Virus record (IMG/VR): IMGVR_UViG_3300013004_000013
Location: 1 to 29,383 of that record
Direction: 5' to 3' (one strand)
DNA from: a virus
DNA length: 29,383 bases
In this document: positions 15,386 to 21,763 of the stretch, piece by piece
Numbering within the stretch: the first letter of the stretch is position 1
Layout: every line of letters starts with the position of its first letter
The notes under the pieces: model-generated
The model's database searches: none
Told to the model about the DNA's origin: nothing
Seen by the model: only the letters and a program-made list of their open reading frames with translations
Made by a program: the position numbers and the translations under genes

Positions 15386-16164
15386 TGGTAGTCGGCAATG
15401 TTGGGTGAGAAGGTGCCGCCCGCACGGGATGTGTTGGCCCCAGATGCAAGTGAGCCCCTAGGAGGAAAGATGCCTTGGTAGTTGCTTGCAATGGAGTGGT
15501 TTACCGCAGCCGGGAATGTTTCAGCGGTGTATTCGTTAGACCAGGCTTGCAAGGCTGCGGACAGCCCGATTCGCTTGTAGCCCTGTTTTCGTTCTGCTTT
15601 ATAGGCAAGCCATGTTTCCACAGCGGCAAGACATTCGTTAGTTTGGAGCTTGTCTGGAAGTGTCAAGTCATACTTAACAATCCATGGAGACTTCGGAGCC
15701 TTAGTATCTTCTTTAGGAGATGGAGATGGAGAGTTGAATTCCGGTTGGGTGTCCGGTTGGGTGTCCGGTTGCAACACCGGTTCAACCGCGGTTGAATTTT
15801 GGTTGGATTGACTTTGACGTTTCAGAGCCTCCAATCTGCGTTTTTCCGCGGATAACTTGCCTTTTACCGATTGGCTCTGCAGAAACTTTCCCTTTTCCGT
15901 CCTTACGGATTCCAGTCGGATGTTCCTAAGAAGCCCGTCTTCGCATTCATCAAACTTAGCCAAGACGTCAACCGACACGCAACCGCCGGCCAACCGCTCT
16001 TGCTTTTCGGTTTCAACCGGAATTGAACCGCGGTTCCACTGGTGGCACAGCAAACGAATTAACTGACCAACCTCGGCCTGCGACATATCAAGCGTGCCGG
16101 CAAGGAAGTCGTCGGTGTAAAGTTGGAATGCTGGAGCCTTACGGGTTTTCTTCTCTTCTTTCAT
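15382..16164 (-). CDS. Helicase-loader / replication initiation-like protein (DUF1376-type N terminus)
   Basis: A 260-residue protein. The N-terminal 60 residues match the DUF1376 pattern: PAFQLYTDDFLAGTLDMSQA then EVGQLIRLLCHQWNRGSIP. Such domains are found in phage replication initiators and DnaD-like loaders. A Gln/Ser/Pro-rich linker with a small repeat (QPDTQPDTQPEF) follows, then a C-terminal helical part, LAAVETWLAYKAERKQGYKR, resembling DnaB-interacting tails. Overlap with dnaB (ATGA) supports a loader role. The ATG lies 3 nt after a possible leader ORF and its hairpin. No ATPase motif is present, so this is not a DnaC type. Confidence 0.7.
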   Translation of the reverse strand: MKEEKKTRKAPAFQLYTDDFLAGTLDMSQAEVGQLIRLLCHQWNRGSIPVETEKQERLAGGCVSVDVLAKFDECEDGLLRNIRLESVRTEKGKFLQSQSVKGKLSAEKRRLEALKRQSQSNQNSTAVEPVLQPDTQPDTQPEFNSPSPSPKEDTKAPKSPWIVKYDLTLPDKLQTNECLAAVETWLAYKAERKQGYKRIGLSAALQAWSNEYTAETFPAAVNHSIASNYQGIFPPRGSLASGANTSRAGGTFSPNIADYQ

Positions 16165-16167
16165 GAT

Positions 16168-16260
16168 TCAAACAGAAAACCCCACCCAGACCGTGGTGAG
16201 AACTCGCGCAGAACCAACGCGACGTAACACGGAAAGGGTGGGGAAAAGTTTGTTGAGCAT
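16168..16260 (-). CDS. Possible 30-codon leader peptide
   Basis: An open frame from ATG 16260 to TGA 16168-16170, starting MLNKLFPTLSVLRRVGSARV and ending TTVWVGFSV. Its span covers exactly the nested hairpin at 16180-16243, and its stop is 3 nt before the ATG of the loader-like gene. This layout is what a leader peptide controlling an attenuator would show. No clear ribosome-binding site and no special codon run were seen, so it may be only structural RNA. Confidence 0.3.
   Translation of the reverse strand: MLNKLFPTLSVLRRVGSARVLTTVWVGFSV
16180..16243 (-). promoter_or_regulatory. Nested three-stem RNA hairpin upstream of the replication operon
   Basis: The outer stem is CCCCACCC (16180-16187) with GGGTGGGG (16236-16243). 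A symmetric 3x3 internal loop leads to CCGTG (16191-16195) with CACGG (16228-16232). An inner stem TCGCG (16204-16208) with CGCGA (16218-16222) closes a 9-base loop. On the minus strand the outer stem is followed by TTTTCTGTTT, so it can act as a factor-independent terminator or attenuator between the methyltransferase and the loader/helicase genes. Confidence 0.65.
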
Positions 16261-16317
16261 GGGTCCTGGTTGTGGTGTCGGCGTTGGCTTCTCACGGCTC
16301 ACGCTGACGGGCTCTCC

Positions 16318-17445
16318 CTATAGGACAGCCTGTATTGTGTCCAGCTCTTGCATCAGGATCCTGCAAGCTCGTTCTGCTGTTGCCGGGACAACACCGTTAC
16401 CAAGGAGTCGGAGCTCGTCGGTGCGATTGTCACAGGTGACGCACAGCTCGGCATAGTCCAGCCCACCGGCAGGCCCATCAGTGTCTCCACCCAGCGGGGA
16501 TTGAGTTTGCCGTTGGACCAGTTCTTCACCTGCTGATCCAGCTTGTCGATCATGCTGCCGTCCTTCTGCCGGTGCGCTCCGGTCGATACCGTGGCTGTTT
16601 GCCAACTCTTGGCCTGCTGATGCAGCGTCGGCCTGAACTCCGGGCTGCTGTAGCCCTCGGTCTTGTTCGCTCTCGGTGTCGCCCACAACCCTGGGCGGTT
16701 CCCATCCGTACTGCTGCTCGCCGGGACGGCTGGGCCATGCTGCTTGATCACCACCGTCGTCAGATTCTCTTGGCTGCCCTTCATGCCTCGGGAACGGTCC
16801 TGAAAGCCCTGGCGCACCTCCGAGGCCACTGGCGACGGCCATTGAGCCATTGCATTGGGAAGCGTGTCTACTGGGTGTCCCTTCCGTTCCTGTCTCCCGG
16901 AACCACTCTCTCCCTTGTAATCCCTTGTCGCAGCGGTTGGCCATGATGAACACCCGCTTACGCTGGTGCGGCGCTCCGCATTCAGACGCTGAGAATATGC
17001 CCCACGTTGTTCTGTAACCCAGTCTTCCCAGGTCGCACAGAACGTGATGCAGCCCACAGGTAATGTGGCCCTCGACGTTTTCAAAGAAGCAGACTCTTGG
17101 TTGAAGAATTGAAATGCCTCTTGAGATATGCGGCCAGAGATGCCTGGGGTCTTCACCTCCAAGCCGTTTGCCTGCTGCACTGAAGGGCTGACATGGGTAG
17201 CCCCCAGTGAGGATGTCCACTCGGTCGCGAAACGCTTCCCAAGGGAAGGTCTTAAGATCCGGCCAGATAGGTGCCGGGTCCATGAGTCCCGCTTCCATTT
17301 TAGAGACCAGATTCGCAATTGCGAAGGCTTCGATCTCACAAAGAGCGACTGTGCGCAGACTTGGGATTGCTCGTTTGAGTCCAAGCTCAATGCCTCCGTA
17401 TCCAGCGCATAGGCCAATGTGTGTAACTGTTTCGGTAGAATCCAT
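16318..17445 (-). CDS. DNA (cytosine-5) methyltransferase
   Basis: A 375-residue enzyme. Motif I is GLCAGYGGIELGL (11-23); motif IV is GGYPCQPFSAAGK with the catalytic Cys85; motif VI is ENVEGH (122-127); motif VIII is QRKRVFIMA (161-169); motif X is GNGVVPATAERA (349-360). Between 170 and 345, where the target-recognition domain should be, the sequence is hydrophilic and low in order, with phrases such as VVGDTESEQDRGLQQPGVQA. This part overlaps a second conserved-looking frame. The enzyme probably protects phage DNA from restriction; no partner nuclease is seen. The start ATG 17445 is five bases inside the overlapping ORF and shares the AGGAG at 17456-17460. Confidence 0.9.
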   Translation of the reverse strand: MDSTETVTHIGLCAGYGGIELGLKRAIPSLRTVALCEIEAFAIANLVSKMEAGLMDPAPIWPDLKTFPWEAFRDRVDILTGGYPCQPFSAAGKRLGGEDPRHLWPHISRGISILQPRVCFFENVEGHITCGLHHVLCDLGRLGYRTTWGIFSASECGAPHQRKRVFIMANRCDKGLQGREWFRETGTEGTPSRHASQCNGSMAVASGLGGAPGLSGPFPRHEGQPRESDDGGDQAAWPSRPGEQQYGWEPPRVVGDTESEQDRGLQQPGVQADAASAGQELANSHGIDRSAPAEGRQHDRQAGSAGEELVQRQTQSPLGGDTDGPAGGLDYAELCVTCDNRTDELRLLGNGVVPATAERACRILMQELDTIQAVL

Positions 17446-17450
17446 GTCAT
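16353..17450 (-). CDS. Overlapping ORF in the +1 frame of the methyltransferase gene
   Basis: A 365-residue frame that starts at ATG 17450, five bases before the methyltransferase ATG, with AGGAG at the better spacing (5 nt), and ends 35 nt before its stop. It resembles a phage protein class I recall near Dcm genes: SLKTSRATLP (123-132), WEDWVTEQRGAYSQRLN (141-157), SSWPTAATRDYKG (168-180), LWATPRANKTEGY, and NPRWVETLMGLPVGWT (317-332). These phrases are more regular than expected for a random shadow. It could be a second protein from the same RNA or a remnant of a methyltransferase-linked domain now in another frame. Function unknown. Confidence 0.55.
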   Translation of the reverse strand: MTWILPKQLHTLAYALDTEALSLDSNEQSQVCAQSLFVRSKPSQLRIWSLKWKRDSWTRHLSGRILRPSLGKRFATEWTSSLGATHVSPSVQQANGLEVKTPGISGRISQEAFQFFNQESASLKTSRATLPVGCITFCATWEDWVTEQRGAYSQRLNAERRTSVSGCSSWPTAATRDYKGESGSGRQERKGHPVDTLPNAMAQWPSPVASEVRQGFQDRSRGMKGSQENLTTVVIKQHGPAVPASSSTDGNRPGLWATPRANKTEGYSSPEFRPTLHQQAKSWQTATVSTGAHRQKDGSMIDKLDQQVKNWSNGKLNPRWVETLMGLPVGWTMPSCASPVTIAPTSSDSLVTVLSRQQQNELAGS

Positions 17451-17455
17451 GGTTG

Positions 17456-17460
17456 CTCCT
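17456..17460 (-). promoter_or_regulatory. Ribosome-binding site serving two overlapping starts
   Basis: On the minus strand AGGAG lies 5 nt before ATG 17450 and 10 nt before ATG 17445. It is among the few clear Shine-Dalgarno motifs in the genome. It could start both frames, the first spacing being closer to ideal. It abuts the stop of the exonuclease gene. Confidence 0.6.
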
Positions 17461-18122
17461 TAGTAAGCCGGTATCAGAATGTCAGCCACCGCCTGGGTGA
17501 GCCTAACGTCCTGCAGGCAGTAGTCGATGGCCGCCTGGCGATCGGTATTCCACAACATGCTGAAGTCGGCGCCGTTGCCATTCTTCTCACCGAGTCCCAG
17601 ATGCCTGCTGATGGCTCCGAGGCTGCCATGGGCTCTGGAGTCCCCGAGCTGCCATACCTCGCGCAGGTCGACCACCAGGTCGTTCCAGTACCGGCCTTGG
17701 CGCAACCAGTAGGGCGGGGCAATGCGGTGGCGCCAGGAGCGCTTGATAAGGAACGGCAGGTCGAAGGCCTTGATGTTGAAGCCGATGAGTCTTGGGGTCC
17801 TTTCGTAGTAGTTCAGCAGCGCCCACCATTGCCGGAGCATGGCGGCCTCGCCATCGGCTTCTGCCGACAGCACCGCGGTCTCCTGATAGTCCTTGCGGTA
17901 TCCGATGCACAGGATCTGCCCCGAGAGAGCGTCCAAGGCTGCGTTCTTAATGTAGTCCGCGGCGTGATTCTCCTCGGCCTTCTGGATCTTCTCTGCGATC
18001 AGGTCCGGGTTCTTGATGTTGCCCAGCTTCACGTCGGCCGGATTGAATGGCGGGATGTTGAGCTGTTCGACCGGCAGCGGCCCGGTCTCGATGTCGAAGA
18101 TGATTGTTGGATTGGCTGGCAT
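17460..18122 (-). CDS. 3'-5' exonuclease, DnaQ/PolB-like
   Basis: From ATG 18122 the protein has 220 residues; the longer frame to 18488 is an Arg/Ser-rich shadow. ExoI is FDIETGP with Asp10 and Glu12. ExoII is GFNIKAFDLPFL with Asp121. ExoIII is YCLQDVRL with Asp205. These four acidic residues bind the two metals of the DEDD family. The layout fits the predicted PolB-like 3'-5' exonuclease family of phages, which lacks a polymerase domain. It may process replication or recombination ends beside the resolvase and SSB-like protein. An upstream hairpin element (18147-18186) marks its leader. Confidence 0.85.
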   Translation of the reverse strand: MPANPTIIFDIETGPLPVEQLNIPPFNPADVKLGNIKNPDLIAEKIQKAEENHAADYIKNAALDALSGQILCIGYRKDYQETAVLSAEADGEAAMLRQWWALLNYYERTPRLIGFNIKAFDLPFLIKRSWRHRIAPPYWLRQGRYWNDLVVDLREVWQLGDSRAHGSLGAISRHLGLGEKNGNGADFSMLWNTDRQAAIDYCLQDVRLTQAVADILIPAY

Positions 18123-18146
18123 ATTGCAAAAATAGGTTGAGTTAGT

Positions 18147-18186
18147 AGTTGTGCGCGTTTGTCCCGATGCGCGCCCCCGGTTACCC
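18147..18186 (-). promoter_or_regulatory. Hairpin element upstream of the exonuclease gene, copy 1
   Basis: On the minus strand the segment reads GGGTAACC, GGGGGCGCG, a 12-base loop, then CGCGCACAACT. Stem arms are 18153-18157 and 18170-18174. It shares most bases and the order of parts with the element at 22106-22141, also just upstream of a start codon. A short GCAGC...GCTGC hairpin lies about 20 nt further upstream. It may be a cis-regulatory RNA or promoter-associated element. Confidence 0.55.
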
Positions 18187-18222
18187 ACGAGTCCCAGCAG
18201 CAACAGGCTGCCGGAAAGTGTA

Positions 18223-18639
18223 TTATGTGTGTTTACCGCAATGGATGCACGTCTTGTAGTGGCGTGGCTTCCTAGGCAATGGCTCGACTTCCAGCCATTC
18301 GCAGATTTCACGGTAGCTCTTCCAGCCGAATGACCAGACAGCGCCCGGGTACAGATGGCCGGACTTGTAGAGGGCCATGGCCTCGTCCTTGGTGTGGATG
18401 CAGAGATCCTCCAGGATGCGGAAGGTGCGGTTGGAGAACGGGAAGCCCCAGAGGGCCGTGATCTCTTCCATCTCCTTGGCGGAGGCAATGACCTGATGGA
18501 TCCGTTGGCGCGACAGGTTCAGCTTGTTGCCGATCTCCTGCAGGGTCATGCCCTCGGAGCGCATTTGGACTACCTGGGGCACCATCGGTGCCACCTTCAT
18601 GTAGACCTTCTTGGGCTTGGCCTCAGAAAGGGATGTCAT
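18223..18639 (-). CDS. Regulator joining a sigma-4-like HTH to an RNAP alpha-CTD-like domain
   Basis: A 138-residue protein. Residues 30-53 (GMTLQEIGNKLNLSRQRIHQ) are a sigma-70 region-4-like HTH. Residues 66-117 follow the alpha C-terminal domain pattern: FSNRTFRILEDLCIHTKDE lines up with 'LSVRSxNCLKxxxIxTIGDL', and SFGWKSYREICEWL with 'NFGxKSLxEIxxxL'. The end has CIHCGKH, a possible zinc-binding tail. Such a fusion could bind DNA and contact polymerase at early or late promoters. Its start overlaps the SSB-like gene by 17 nt. The family is inferred from motif reading. Confidence 0.65.
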   Translation of the reverse strand: MTSLSEAKPKKVYMKVAPMVPQVVQMRSEGMTLQEIGNKLNLSRQRIHQVIASAKEMEEITALWGFPFSNRTFRILEDLCIHTKDEAMALYKSGHLYPGAVWSFGWKSYREICEWLEVEPLPRKPRHYKTCIHCGKHT

Positions 18640-19351
18640 CTAAAGGGATCTCCTTGTTGGCCTTGATCTCTTCGAGGCGGGCGTTGACCGCGGCAATAAG
18701 GCGCTTGTCTTCGGCCGTGATGTCCTTGTTGGCCATGGCTTTCGGGATCCACACCTCGGCCAGGCCGTTGACGGCCGACTCGGTGAGGTCGGAGATGGCC
18801 GTGCCTTTGAACTTGCCGACGTGCACCTGCACCTTGCTCAGGTCGAGCTTGGCGGGCGCTTGTGGCTGCCCCTGCTCGTCCTTGGGCGGCCTGTCCTCCA
18901 GGCGTACCCACAGGCCCGACGGCTTGAGTGGCTCACCAACCTTGTGGGGCATGATGAGTTTGATGTTGGCGAATGTCTTGGTGCCGTCCTGGCTCTTCTC
19001 ATGGACGATCACCACGGTGGCCGGTCGGCCGATGAGGTTGTCAAGGTTGAGGCTGGTGGTGTCCTCCGCGGTAAGGGCTCGGCCGTACCAGTCCTTGAGG
19101 AACCGGGTGAGACCCGCCTTCTCGTGCAAGCTGGCGGTCATTGGGGCTGTCATGACCACCCAGGGCTGCACCGGGTTGCGGGTCTTGTCGATCAGGTCCA
19201 GCTCGAATGCGATCTTGAACTTCTGCTTGGTGCCGTACTGCGTTTCGTAGGCCTTGAGGGGCGTGATGTCGACGCATACCGCTCGACCTGTGTATTCCGG
19301 GCACGGCTCGAAGTTGCCGCCGCCCTTGTTGCTTGTGACTGTGATTCCCAT
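18623..19351 (-). CDS. Phage single-stranded DNA-binding-like protein with DDIPF tail
   Basis: A 242-residue protein. Residues 15-135 resemble the OB-fold SSB-like family of phages: ITPLKAYETQYGTKQKFKIA, ASLHEKAGLTRFLKDWYGRA and TFANIKLIMP. The C-terminal half has VHVGKFKGTAISDLTESAVN, like the DUF3820 unit that begins 'GKHKGxxIxDL'. The last five residues, DDIPF, equal the protein-binding tip of bacterial SSB, which recruits replication and repair proteins. It would coat ssDNA at the phage fork. The leader is a CAA-repeat run ending in AACACATG. Confidence 0.8.
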   Translation of the reverse strand: MGITVTSNKGGGNFEPCPEYTGRAVCVDITPLKAYETQYGTKQKFKIAFELDLIDKTRNPVQPWVVMTAPMTASLHEKAGLTRFLKDWYGRALTAEDTTSLNLDNLIGRPATVVIVHEKSQDGTKTFANIKLIMPHKVGEPLKPSGLWVRLEDRPPKDEQGQPQAPAKLDLSKVQVHVGKFKGTAISDLTESAVNGLAEVWIPKAMANKDITAEDKRLIAAVNARLEEIKANKEIPLDDIPF

Positions 19352-19379
19352 GTGTTGCTGTGTTGTTGTTGTTGTTGTG

Positions 19380-19571
19380 TTATTTCGAGGCCTGCTTTTC
19401 GACCTCGGAAAGTTGCTTTGCCATCCGTGTGTATTGGCTCCAGTACTCGGGCCAGGTGGCCTTGATGCGGTTTAGGTTCTGCTGGTCTGCCACCAGTGCC
19501 GCGGCGCCCAGTTTCCGCACAAAGCTGCCGCCGTATTCCATCATTGTCTCGATTGTCTTCTTATCGGTCAC
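19380..19571 (-). CDS. Small early protein, unknown
   Basis: A 63-residue protein starting at GTG 19571 (GTGA overlap). It contains TMMEYGGSFVRKLGAAALVA and then NLNRIKATWPEYWSQY, a helix pair with Trp/Tyr-rich end. Proteins with 'GGSFxxxLxxAAxxAD' and 'FPEYWxxY' parts are frequent in phage early regions without known function. It ends 28 nt before the SSB-like ATG. Confidence 0.6.
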   Translation of the reverse strand: MTDKKTIETMMEYGGSFVRKLGAAALVADQQNLNRIKATWPEYWSQYTRMAKQLSEVEKQASK

Positions 19572-19717
19572 TTGGTTGCCTTTCCGCGTTTGCGTGTCCA
19601 GTAGGAGGTCGTTTCAATCTTCTTGGCCCGTGCTGCCTTGAATGCTGCGCCCACTTCTCCGCGGGACAGCACGCGTAGACCGTCGCCTTCACGCTGTATT
19701 TCTTTGGCTGATCTCAT
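19568..19717 (-). CDS. 49-residue basic protein, unknown
   Basis: The frame runs from ATG 19717 to TGA 19568-19570, overlapping the next GTG. It begins MRSAKEIQREGDGLRVLSRG and ends with a Lys/Arg/Thr-rich tail (RKRGKATK). The charge suggests nucleic-acid binding. The tight overlap on both sides supports expression. Confidence 0.5.
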   Translation of the reverse strand: MRSAKEIQREGDGLRVLSRGEVGAAFKAARAKKIETTSYWTRKRGKATK

Positions 19718-19721
19718 GGAT

Positions 19722-19937
19722 TTATCGTCCCTCCAACCATTTCTTGAGGTCGTTCAACTCGTCCACTTTGGCTTCGAGTTCTTTGATGCGCTTGTTCGCT
19801 CCAGCCAGTTGCCTCTCTAGCTGACGGGCGAAGCCAGCCTTCACGAAGTGCTGGAACGCCACGGTGACAACCGGCTGTCGGTCTGTGCGCGGTGTTTTGC
19901 TGATCATTTTCGTGGCGTCACGAAGATGATGGCTCAC
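19722..19937 (-). CDS. Coiled-coil small protein A
   Basis: A 71-residue protein from GTG 19937 (GTGA overlap). Residues 13-20 (SKTPRTDR) and 41-60 (ARQLERQLAGANKRIKELEA) follow a pattern common in phage early proteins, in which a 'TPRTD' opening leads to a coiled coil. It shares the coiled-coil phrase with the next gene upstream, 19934-20149. The coil would mediate dimer contact; partner unknown. Confidence 0.55.
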   Translation of the reverse strand: MSHHLRDATKMISKTPRTDRQPVVTVAFQHFVKAGFARQLERQLAGANKRIKELEAKVDELNDLKKWLEGR

Positions 19938-20149
19938 GGCTTGGCCTCCTTGGCTTTGTACCATCGTTGCACCAATCCTGTTCCATCCATTCCTAGAGCT
20001 TTTGCGTGTGAAACCATCGCATCCCCCGCTGCCTCCAGCCGCTTGATCCGTTCATTGACCGCGTTGAGTTCGCGTTCGAGCCTCCTGCACAGCATACCCA
20101 GATCGGCTACGTTGTGCGGAGTGCTGTCTGATATTGGGGTGTCGCTCAT
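19934..20149 (-). CDS. Coiled-coil small protein B
   Basis: Also 71 residues, from ATG 20149 (ATGA overlap). It starts MSDTPISDSTPHNVADLGML and contains CRRLERELNAVNERIKRLEA, close to the coil of protein A (RxLERxLxxxNxRIKxLEA). A short ending, QRWYKAKEAKP, carries basic residues. The two genes look like tandem relatives. The longer upstream frame (to 20365) is a shadow of the neighbouring genes. Confidence 0.55.
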   Translation of the reverse strand: MSDTPISDSTPHNVADLGMLCRRLERELNAVNERIKRLEAAGDAMVSHAKALGMDGTGLVQRWYKAKEAKP

Positions 20150-20349
20150 TTCGATTCCTCCACTCGTTGCATTTCCACAAAGTCCAATGTGTTCTCTTCG
20201 TTGATTGCGATTCCCCAGCCATTGCGACGGCAGGACAGCTCGATGGCGTTGTAGACATCGTTGGCCTTCTCTTTTGGAAGATAGAGGTAAAGAACCCCCC
20301 TCAGTGTGATTCGATATTGCTCTTCGGCTTTGGTTTGTTTTTTGCTCAT
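20146..20349 (-). CDS. 67-residue early protein, unknown
   Basis: From ATG 20349 to TGA 20146, coupled on both sides by ATGA. It begins MSKKQTKAEEQYRITLRGVL and continues with NDVYNAIELSCRRNGWGI and a Glu/Lys tail. It looks like a small mixed alpha/beta protein. No family recognised. Confidence 0.55.
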   Translation of the reverse strand: MSKKQTKAEEQYRITLRGVLYLYLPKEKANDVYNAIELSCRRNGWGIAINEENTLDFVEMQRVEESK

Positions 20350-20801
20350 TTGAGCCCCTCCGCAATCATGGCGTGTTCCAGGATCAGCACAGCGTCCGCG
20401 GTCTTCAGTGTGATCACTTGGCGAGGCTGTCGCTGCTGCGCGATGCTCTTCAGGTGGCTCTTCCATTTGGCGCCGTGTGTCGCCTTGGTGCCCGCCCCAA
20501 TCGTCTTCTGCCAACGCTGCGGCGGCACCTCGATCACCCGGGTCCGACTGGCTGCGATCAGGCCGTGCAGGAAGCCGACGTTGCGGCCGAATTGGAACAT
20601 TGAGCTGCCTGGGGCGCCCTTGCCGCCCACATATCCGCCGACCTTCTCAATATAGCAGACATCCGAGATAGCCAGCCTATCCATGACCAAGATGCAGACG
20701 TCCTGGTCGGTGGCCGGCATGCTGTCCAGGATGAAGCCCGACGCCCCTAGGTAGGCCAGGCCGCCTGACAGGCCTGGGTCGATGGCTAGGATACGCTTCA
20801 T
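20346..20801 (-). CDS. Holliday-junction resolvase, RuvC-like
   Basis: A 151-residue protein with the RuvC fold signature: IDPGLSGG (Asp8), YIEKVGG (Glu52), FQFGRNVGFLHG (72-83) and a late KTADAVLILEHA with the final Asp. The size is that of phage resolvases. It would cut branched recombination or replication intermediates before packaging, consistent with a GpA terminase working on concatemers. It is coupled at both ends by ATGA. Catalytic residues appear intact. Confidence 0.85.
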   Translation of the reverse strand: MKRILAIDPGLSGGLAYLGASGFILDSMPATDQDVCILVMDRLAISDVCYIEKVGGYVGGKGAPGSSMFQFGRNVGFLHGLIAASRTRVIEVPPQRWQKTIGAGTKATHGAKWKSHLKSIAQQRQPRQVITLKTADAVLILEHAMIAEGLK

Positions 20802-20932
20802 CGGGCGGCCTTCTTTAGCCAGGCAGCTATTGCCTTGTCGGCCACGGCCTGCAGTTTGAGGCCGGCGGCGAGGCAGTATTCTCGAAGGGCCTTGTGTGTG
20901 GTAGGTGTCACGTTGATAGTCTTAGGCTTCAT
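20798..20932 (-). CDS. 44-residue ribbon-helix-helix-like protein
   Basis: The frame from ATG 20932 to TGA 20798 codes for MKPKTINVTPTTHKALREYC and AAGLKLQAVADKAIAAWLKK. The pattern 'xINVxxxTHxxLxxY...G...xxxxxxAIxxWL' is that of a small RHH DNA-binding protein (CopG/Arc type). Overlap with the RuvC start (ATGA) and with the ParB-like stop (11 nt) argues for expression. It may repress the local operon. Confidence 0.55.
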   Translation of the reverse strand: MKPKTINVTPTTHKALREYCLAAGLKLQAVADKAIAAWLKKAAR

Positions 20933-21716
20933 TTCCAATGTATCCTGATGTGTCGTTTTTAACTATGCGTCGAAGTATTTCGTTTTTTTGAGCAATGGTG
21001 TCTTCTGTGATTATGATATGAGGCCTGTTTACCTCAAGATTATCAAACGCAAACATTGCTCTGCAGAACAACTCTTCTCTAGGCATATGTTTATCTCTGG
21101 CTTGCCTGTTAAATGATTGCGAACATTTAGTCATGTCATTGTATTGCTGCGATATTAGTGCCCTATATTGAGATATTACAAACTGGTGATCTTTTTGCTC
21201 CGTCATCTGTACGCAAGCAGCTAACTTTACTCCTGCGCTGCTCATGGTCGACCTGCATGTTTGGCAATGATGTAAAAGAATCTGACAGTTCTCGACCAAT
21301 CGTGATTGTTCCATTAGTTTTATGCGACTTACCGTTGGATTTGTTCCTGATGCAATTCTGACAGCAAGCATAATCACCTCGGTAATTTTCTTTGGCCACC
21401 CAAGGATGTCTGATGGGCTTCTGTTTGCGCCACGGTCAAGTATTGAGAATGAAGAAGCAGAGCATCCCCTTGTGACAAGCATTTGAATCGGAACACCAGC
21501 CTCAATAATGGCGTGCAATCTATGCTGCCCGTCGATCAATCTTCCAGTGGTATCAAAAGCAATGCCTTGATGCGTCACTTGCCAATCTCCATTCATCATA
21601 TCAAAGGCAAGCGATCTGATGTGCGCCTTCCTAAGTGGCCTGTTGTTATTGTTAAACTCAAGATATGAGCTGGCGATGCGTGGGGTTATTGTTTCAATTA
21701 ATGTTTGCTGCTTCAT
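20922..21716 (-). CDS. AT-rich ParB/nuclease-like protein
   Basis: From ATG 21716 the protein has 264 residues; an in-frame ATG at 21767 overlaps the lysozyme stop (ATGA) and is the alternative start. The core is RPLRKAHIRSLAFDMMNGDW, TTGRLIDGQHRLHAIIEAG and VTRGCSASSFSILDRG, the pattern of ParB-N/Srx-like proteins carried by phages and plasmids ('LxDGQHRLxA'). The C-terminal half is helical and Cys/His-containing. The gene is about 40 percent GC in the lines I counted, clearly below its neighbours, a sign of recent transfer. No ParA partner is seen. Function may be nuclease or DNA binding. Confidence 0.7.
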   Translation of the reverse strand: MKQQTLIETITPRIASSYLEFNNNNRPLRKAHIRSLAFDMMNGDWQVTHQGIAFDTTGRLIDGQHRLHAIIEAGVPIQMLVTRGCSASSFSILDRGANRSPSDILGWPKKITEVIMLAVRIASGTNPTVSRIKLMEQSRLVENCQILLHHCQTCRSTMSSAGVKLAACVQMTEQKDHQFVISQYRALISQQYNDMTKCSQSFNRQARDKHMPREELFCRAMFAFDNLEVNRPHIIITEDTIAQKNEILRRIVKNDTSGYIGNEA

Positions 21717-21763
21717 GTGTTTTGCGTATTGTGGGTTTATTGATAAAATAAGTGATTCGAATG

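Noticed and set aside
15740-15775. Short tandem repeat in the loader-like gene (TQPD units)
   Set aside because: Only two to three copies inside a coding linker; not a CRISPR or separate element.
18123-18488. N-terminal extension of the exonuclease frame
   Set aside because: Arg/Ser/Thr-rich text before ATG 18122 is a shadow of the regulator gene plus the leader element; DIETGP is correctly placed from ATG 18122.
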